Of a stretch of DNA of 64,000 nucleotides, positions 59,503 to 64,000 are shown in pieces (the first letter of the stretch is position 1; every line of letters starts with the position of its first letter). Below the pieces are notes generated by a model. The model did not search any database. It saw only the letters and a program-made list of their open reading frames with translations, and was not told where the DNA came from. A program made the translations under genes and the position numbers. The DNA is from JAZDLX01 sp964538455. GTDB lineage: Bacteria; Electryoneota; Electryoneia; Electryoneales; Electryoneaceae. Location of the stretch: contig CAZIDZ010000005.1 of assembly GCA_964538455.1 (NCBI GenBank), positions 1 to 64,000 on the forward strand, read 5' to 3'.

Positions 59503-60540
59503 ATGAGAACGCTATATAGGACCATCGCCATCCTCCTTGTGGCGGTCTTAGGTTGCGGAACTGTGATGGCCCAGACCTTCGCTGAGAACGTGTCGAAAAC
59601 CGGAACCGCCGCGGCGCCTTTCCTCGAGATCGAGGTCGGCGCCCGGGCCATCGGCATGGGGGGAGCCTTCACGGCGACGGCTAACGACGTCAGCGCCATT
59701 TACTGGAATCCCGCCGGGTTGGCGACCCTGAAGCAGGGTGAGGCTGATTTTGTGCACACCCAGTGGCTGGCGGGTATCCATTTCGATCATGTCGCGGCTG
59801 CGATCCCGGTCACGCCAGAAATCTGGTTCGGAGGATTCGTGTCAGCCGTGACCATGGATGAAATGGAGGTCCGCACCATTGACTACCCGGATGGAACCGG
59901 CGAGCTGTTCCAGGCGAGTGATATCGCCATTGGGCTCAGCGGCGCCTGGCGACTGACGGACCGCCTGACCATCGGCGGGAACGGCAAGTACATCAGTGAA
60001 AAAATCTGGCACATGAGCGCATCGTCAATCGCGCTGGATCTCGGCTTGCTCTTCGTCACTCCGTTCAAGGATATCCGACTCGGTATGTCGGTTTCGAACT
60101 TCGGGCCGGACATGCAGATGACGGGCCGGGATACCAAGATTTACTACGACCTCGATCAGACGAATCCCGGCAACAACGACAGAATTCCGGCGAATCTCGA
60201 GACCGAGAAGTGGTCGCTGCCGTTGATCTTCCGAGTGGGCCTCGCCGGGGAAGTGATGGAGAACCGTTTTGGCCGATTGACGCTGGCCGTAGATGCGGTG
60301 CACCCGAGCGACAACCACGAGTACGTGAACCTTGGAGCTGAGTTTTCTTACAGAGATTGGGCGTTCCTGCGCTACGGCTGGAAGACCCTTTTCTTGGAAG
60401 ACACGGAACAGGGGCTCACCGCGGGAGCGGGGATTCGATACCGCCTCGTTGGCAATACGGCCCTGGTCGCCGATATCGCCTATGCGGACTTCGGGCGGCT
60501 CGAGAATGTCGTCCGCTACTCCATGGGGATTCTGTTCTGA
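59503..60540 (+). CDS. PorV/PorQ-family outer-membrane protein
   Basis: A 345-residue beta-barrel of the FadL-like PorV/PorQ group. The signal peptide is YRTIAILLVAVLGCGTVMAQ. The diagnostic N-terminal block is FLEIEVGARAIGMGGAFTAT followed by NDVSAIYWNPAGLATLKQGE, where the loop with WNPAGLA is a hallmark. Barrel strands run to the C-terminus, which ends MGILF with the aromatic last residue expected. PorV in Porphyromonas shuttles T9SS cargo from the translocon to the PorU attachment complex; many FCB genomes carry several paralogues in cargo operons, some of unknown role. GGGAGGGAGGACAG gives strong translation initiation, 13 nt after the preceding gene. It probably serves the proteins encoded on either side. 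Confidence 0.92.
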   Translation: MRTLYRTIAILLVAVLGCGTVMAQTFAENVSKTGTAAAPFLEIEVGARAIGMGGAFTATANDVSAIYWNPAGLATLKQGEADFVHTQWLAGIHFDHVAAAIPVTPEIWFGGFVSAVTMDEMEVRTIDYPDGTGELFQASDIAIGLSGAWRLTDRLTIGGNGKYISEKIWHMSASSIALDLGLLFVTPFKDIRLGMSVSNFGPDMQMTGRDTKIYYDLDQTNPGNNDRIPANLETEKWSLPLIFRVGLAGEVMENRFGRLTLAVDAVHPSDNHEYVNLGAEFSYRDWAFLRYGWKTLFLEDTEQGLTAGAGIRYRLVGNTALVADIAYADFGRLENVVRYSMGILF

Positions 60541-60605
60541 CTTTAATCGCTCCGTTACCCGCGAAATCTCCGGTGGGTGGACGAAGCGGATTGTGAGAGA
60601 CTACG

Positions 60606-63600
60606 ATGCACCACCCCTTCCGGACTGTCTGGCGGCGTACGTCCGCCATGCTGCTCCTGCTGCTGCTGGTCGGCAGCGCTTTTTCGCAACAGGTCGATAT
60701 TCCGCGCGTCGAAACAATGCCGAATATGCCGTCTCCCTACCTGATGCGCGATTGGAAAACGGTGGCGGCAGGGTACGATTCGCTCGTATTCGATCCTACG
60801 AGAAGCGGGACATATCTGCCGTTGATCGCGATCGATCAATCGACGCTGAACTACCCCGATGAACCGGGATTTGGACTTGCCAGCTACGTAGGACAGACAC
60901 CTGGCGGTTCGGGCGAAGCGATCAACGTCATCCCCGCTGTCGTTGGTGCCACGCTCTCCGGCATCGACAAGTCCAACCAGAATGGGGTCAACTGGGTACG
61001 GAAATGCCGCGAGTTTTTCAACCTCGCGAACGGCACCTTGCTCTACCTCAACCACCCCAGCGCCGGCACAGGTGGTGACTGGTGGTACGAGACAATGCCC
61101 AATGTCTTCTTCTTCCAGCTGTACGACCTCTACCCGACCACGGAAGGGTTTTCCACGCAGCTCGCTGATGTCGCAGATCGTCTGCTCGAGGAAGTTCACG
61201 CGCTCGGGGGAAGAACAGTCCCTTGGACGAAACCGAATTTCAATTACACGGCATTCAATTTCGCCACGATGTCGCCGGTCACCCGTGATTGGAAGCAGCC
61301 CGAAGCGGGCGGCGCCATCGCCTGGCTTCTCTACCACGCCTACGTGCAAACCGGTGACGAACGCTACCGCGTTGGCGCGGAATTGTCTATGGACTTCCTC
61401 CAGGACTGGACGCAAAATCCTTCCTACGAAATCCAGATGCCTTATGGCGTTTACGCCGCTGCACGAATGAACGCCGAGCTGGGAACCGCGTACAACGTGG
61501 AGAAGATGGTCAACTGGGTTTTCAACGAATCGGATGTCCGCAACTGGGGGGTAATCTCTGACCGGTGGGGGAATTACGATGTCTATGGGTTGGTCGGCGA
61601 GGTCAACCCGGACGACTACGGATTCGTGATGAATGGCTACGAGACGGCTTCGGCGTTGGTGCCGATGGTTCGTTACGATGATCGTTTCGCGCGTGCGATC
61701 GGAAAGTGGACGCTTAACCTCGCCAATGCCTCGCGCCTCTACTATACGGCGTTCCTGCCCGACGAAAACCAGGACAGCGAGTCATGGAGCCACCAGTACG
61801 ATTTGTCCTCGGTGATGGCTCACGAGTCGATGCGCAAATACAAGCTGGATGATGCTTCGATCAGTCCCTTTGCCACCGGGGATGCCTCAGGGTGGGGAGT
61901 GCCGACCAATTTTGCACTCTACGGTTCCTCACATGTCGGCTATCTCGGAGGTATCGTCGACACGACCGACGTGGCCGGAATTCTCCGGCTGAACACACGC
62001 GCTACCGATTTTTTCCAGAACAACGCCTATCCCACCTATCTCTATTACAATCCCTACCTCACGTCCGAGGATGTCACCGTAGTCATTGACAGCGGAACGG
62101 TCGATCTGTGGGACGCTGTTTTGAATGCGTGGGTCGCCAACGGGGTGAGCGGTTCAACGGTCGTCACCATGCCGGCGGATCAGGCGATGCTGCTGGTACA
62201 GGTGCCCTCCGGGGCGGCGGCCTCTACGGAATACGGCGTGCTTTATGCCGACGGCATCCCCGTTGATTACACTTCGGGAGTTGATCCCGGAAACCGCCCG
62301 CCACGAATCCGCGCACTCGCAACGGTAAGCGATCTCGTCGTGATTCAGTCTTCCGTAGACCTGTACTGCAAAGCGATGGATCTGGACGGAGACGTCATTA
62401 GCTATACATGGAGCGCCGAAACGGGTTCGTTCGCCGGCAGCGGCGCGAATGTCGCATGGACCGCGCCCTCCGACCCGGACACGGTCACCGTAACCTGTGT
62501 GGTAAGCGATGGGAGCGAGGAGGCGGATACCGCTACGGTTACGCTGCACGTTGTGAACAACCGTGCGCCGACGATCGCCGGATTTGAAATCGATCCGACT
62601 GGGCTGTTCCCCGGCGACCATGCGACGATAACCTGCCTCGCGAGCGATCCGGACGGTCAGCAGCTCAGCTTCGATTGGTCGGGACCCGGGTTCTTCGCAC
62701 CCAATGGGAACAAAACATATTGGATATCGCCTTCAACTGCAGGCGTTTACACGATCCATTGCACGGCCACAGATCCTCTTGGCTTGATGGCGTCGGACAG
62801 CACGGAGGTGTTGGTCGGTGATCTTGTCCTGCACCTGGCCTTTTCAGGCAACTGCGACGACTCGAGCCCCTTCGGCAATGACGGGACGCTGAATCAGGGG
62901 AGTTATGTTGAGGATCGTCACGGAAATGCCAACTCAGCCCTGTACCTCAACGGCGCTTCCACAAACCGCGTGACGATTCCCAACTCGACGTCGCTCAATT
63001 TCGGAGACGCGATTACGCTCGTCTTCTGGATGATCCCGGACAAGTTTCCCCTATCAGGCCGGGAGTATTATGTCGTCTCGCACGGGAGCTGGGAGAACCG
63101 CTGGAAGATTTCCATCATCCCCGACGGGAAGCTTCGGTGGACGGTGAAAACAGACGAAGGGGTGAAAGATCTCGACAGTGAAGTGGAGATGACAAAAACG
63201 CTGTGGCTGGTCGCGGCGACATACGGCGATGGCCAGATGCAGCTCTACCTGAACGGCGGGCTCGATGCGTCCACGACACATTCGGGGACGATGCCCTCGG
63301 TTGGCATCGACCTGCTCGTTGGCCAAAAGGACCCGAGCGAAACAGGGTACAATTACCCCGGCGTGATCGACGAGGTGCGCATCTACGACCGTGTGCTTAG
63401 CGATGCGGAGATTCTTGCGCTCATGGATGTTGATGGTGTGCCCGGGCGAATTTCGTCCACGTTGCCGGATCGTTTCGCCATTGCAAGCGCCTATCCCAAC
63501 CCGTTCAACGACCGGATGACAATGGTGATCGCGCTGCCGGGGGATGCCGTCGTCCGGTTGGCGCTCTACAACATGCTCGGACAGCGGGTCCGTGAAATCG

Positions 63601-63734
63601 CGCACTTCCCCATGGCTGCTGGGTACCGGGCATTCAGCCTGGATGCGGAAGGCCTCGCGAGCGGCATGTACCTGGTCAGGTTGAGTTCCCCGCGCTATGG
63701 ATCGATGACGAAACGGATTGTTCTGCTCAGGTGA
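60606..63734 (+). CDS. T9SS-secreted multidomain protein with toroid-like N-domain and LamG domain
   Basis: A 1,042-residue secreted protein. The signal peptide is SAMLLLLLLVGSAFS. Residues about 30-545 look like a six-hairpin toroid of helix pairs (EAGGAIAWLLYHAYVQTGDE, MPYGVYAAARMNAELG, SWSHQYDLSSVMAHESMRKY), suggesting an enzyme acting on glycans, although no catalytic signature is recognised. Two PKD/cadherin-like beta domains follow (about 560-735, ISYTWSAETGSF, LSFDWSGPGFF), then a LamG/concanavalin-like domain (about 738-945, LHLAFSGNCDDSSPFGNDG, GVIDEVRIYDRVLSDAEILA), which commonly binds carbohydrate. The T9SS sorting domain is at 952-1042 (AYPNPFNDRMTMVIALP, ending MTKRIVLLR). It lies 65 nt after the PorV-like gene and ends the cluster before the GH2-like gene. 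Confidence 0.8.
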   Translation: MHHPFRTVWRRTSAMLLLLLLVGSAFSQQVDIPRVETMPNMPSPYLMRDWKTVAAGYDSLVFDPTRSGTYLPLIAIDQSTLNYPDEPGFGLASYVGQTPGGSGEAINVIPAVVGATLSGIDKSNQNGVNWVRKCREFFNLANGTLLYLNHPSAGTGGDWWYETMPNVFFFQLYDLYPTTEGFSTQLADVADRLLEEVHALGGRTVPWTKPNFNYTAFNFATMSPVTRDWKQPEAGGAIAWLLYHAYVQTGDERYRVGAELSMDFLQDWTQNPSYEIQMPYGVYAAARMNAELGTAYNVEKMVNWVFNESDVRNWGVISDRWGNYDVYGLVGEVNPDDYGFVMNGYETASALVPMVRYDDRFARAIGKWTLNLANASRLYYTAFLPDENQDSESWSHQYDLSSVMAHESMRKYKLDDASISPFATGDASGWGVPTNFALYGSSHVGYLGGIVDTTDVAGILRLNTRATDFFQNNAYPTYLYYNPYLTSEDVTVVIDSGTVDLWDAVLNAWVANGVSGSTVVTMPADQAMLLVQVPSGAAASTEYGVLYADGIPVDYTSGVDPGNRPPRIRALATVSDLVVIQSSVDLYCKAMDLDGDVISYTWSAETGSFAGSGANVAWTAPSDPDTVTVTCVVSDGSEEADTATVTLHVVNNRAPTIAGFEIDPTGLFPGDHATITCLASDPDGQQLSFDWSGPGFFAPNGNKTYWISPSTAGVYTIHCTATDPLGLMASDSTEVLVGDLVLHLAFSGNCDDSSPFGNDGTLNQGSYVEDRHGNANSALYLNGASTNRVTIPNSTSLNFGDAITLVFWMIPDKFPLSGREYYVVSHGSWENRWKISIIPDGKLRWTVKTDEGVKDLDSEVEMTKTLWLVAATYGDGQMQLYLNGGLDASTTHSGTMPSVGIDLLVGQKDPSETGYNYPGVIDEVRIYDRVLSDAEILALMDVDGVPGRISSTLPDRFAIASAYPNPFNDRMTMVIALPGDAVVRLALYNMLGQRVREIAHFPMAAGYRAFSLDAEGLASGMYLVRLSSPRYGSMTKRIVLLR

Positions 63735-63804
63735 TCGGGACACTTTGTTTTTCGCTGTCTTGGAGATATTTTCGAGCTGACAGATGAATAGCGGATGACA
63801 ATCA

Positions 63805-63836
63805 CGGCAGGCCGCCGTAGTAGTGACGGCCTGCCG
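63805..63836. terminator. Stem-loop after the LamG/T9SS gene
   Basis: CGGCAGGCCG (63805-63814) and CGGCCTGCCG (63827-63836) form a perfect 10-bp GC-rich stem with a 12-nt loop, 70 nt past the stop codon. No T-run follows on either strand, so it may be a weak terminator or an mRNA-stabilising hairpin. Confidence 0.45.
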
Positions 63837-63862
63837 CGGTGTATAGGAGCGATAGGGAGAGG

Positions 63863-64000
63863 ATGTTTACTGCGTTCCTCAAGGATTCTCACGAACGTAT
63901 CAATCTTCATGAGAACTGGAAACTCTGCCTGCCAGCCCAAAAAGCTGAACTGGGAGCGTCTGCAGGAAAGGAAATTCCGGCTCGCATACCTGGCTGTGTC
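63863..64000 (+). CDS. GH2 beta-mannosidase-like gene, 5' end only
   Basis: An open frame of 46 codons runs off the right edge, starting at an ATG with AGGGAG just upstream. The product contains INLHENWKLCLP and IPARIPGCV, matching the first strands of the GH2 sugar-binding domain, where beta-mannosidases show a W-K-near-start followed by IPA-x-VPG-x-V. With only 46 residues the family call is tentative; other GH2 enzymes (beta-galactosidase, beta-glucuronidase) share the pattern. A beta-mannosidase would fit the GH130 gene upstream. No signal peptide is visible at this start, suggesting a cytoplasmic enzyme. Confidence 0.6.
   Translation, partial: MFTAFLKDSHERINLHENWKLCLPAQKAELGASAGKEIPARIPGCV

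Noticed and set aside
1..64000. tRNA, rRNA, insertion sequences, integrases or phage genes
   Set aside because: I found no transposase or integrase motifs, no rRNA blocks and no tRNA-like cloverleaf on either strand, but a covariance-model scan was not possible.

Overview
The window is a 64 kb scaffold piece from a Gram-negative bacterium of the Fibrobacteres-Chlorobi-Bacteroidetes (FCB) side of the tree, probably a lineage outside Bacteroidetes proper (Calditrichota-, KSB1- or Latescibacterota-like; this placement is inference). The reasons are several secreted proteins ending in a type IX secretion (T9SS) sorting domain with PNPFN motifs, a PorV/PorQ-type outer-membrane protein, a TonB-dependent receptor with an N-terminal carboxypeptidase-like domain, and GC-rich DNA that nevertheless carries E. 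coli-like -35/-10 promoters. Three runs of exactly 100 N, one flanked by an identical 55-bp overlap, indicate a draft, probably metagenomic, assembly.

Layout. (a) 1-2.5 kb: a YfcC-type transporter (minus, cut by the left edge) diverges from a TetR regulator with a glycine-rich head and a methyltransferase; a 24-bp palindrome lies inside the TetR promoter. (b) 2.5-11 kb, minus strand: a GH63-like lipoprotein, a sensor kinase and an NtrC-type regulator, followed by a near-perfect sigma-54 promoter, a leader with two hairpins, glycerol-3-phosphate dehydrogenase and a DUF1861 protein. (c) 11.2-21.2 kb, plus: a tightly coupled seven-gene electron-transfer operon. It holds multiheme cytochromes with 25, 9 (plus one CX3CH) and 20 heme motifs, two outer-membrane beta-barrels, a membrane b-type cytochrome and a ferredoxin-flavoprotein. 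(d) 21.4-28.6 kb: a MacAB-like export operon with its own two-component pair. (e) 29-36.4 kb: two T9SS cargo proteins, both touched by assembly gaps. (f) 36.5-40.9 kb: an acyl-CoA synthetase, an aldo/keto reductase and a Gfo/Idh/MocA oxidoreductase. (g) 41-64 kb: a carbohydrate-use locus with a secreted six-hairpin glycosidase-like protein, an autoregulated LacI repressor with two palindromic operators, a GH130 enzyme, a sugar ABC importer lacking its ATPase, another six-hairpin protein, a T9SS protein with duplicated carbohydrate-binding-like modules, a TonB receptor, a large Asp-rich secreted protein, a PorV-like protein, a LamG/T9SS protein, and the start of a GH2 beta-mannosidase-like gene cut by the right edge.

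How it fits together. Region (c) reads as an electron conduit: the flavoprotein and b-cytochrome would move electrons through the inner membrane, and the cytochromes with two cytochrome-barrel pairs would carry them across the periplasm and outer membrane. Region (g) reads as a glycan locus, with a beta-mannoside substrate the best guess from GH130 plus GH2. Surface proteins would be delivered by T9SS, oligomers imported by the TonB receptor and ABC transporter, and GH130/GH2 would act on the products. The strongest candidates for something new are the two-pair cytochrome/barrel conduit with its odd ferredoxin motifs, the sigma-54-driven structured leader of glpD, and the TonB receptor / Asp-rich protein / PorV triad with no SusD.
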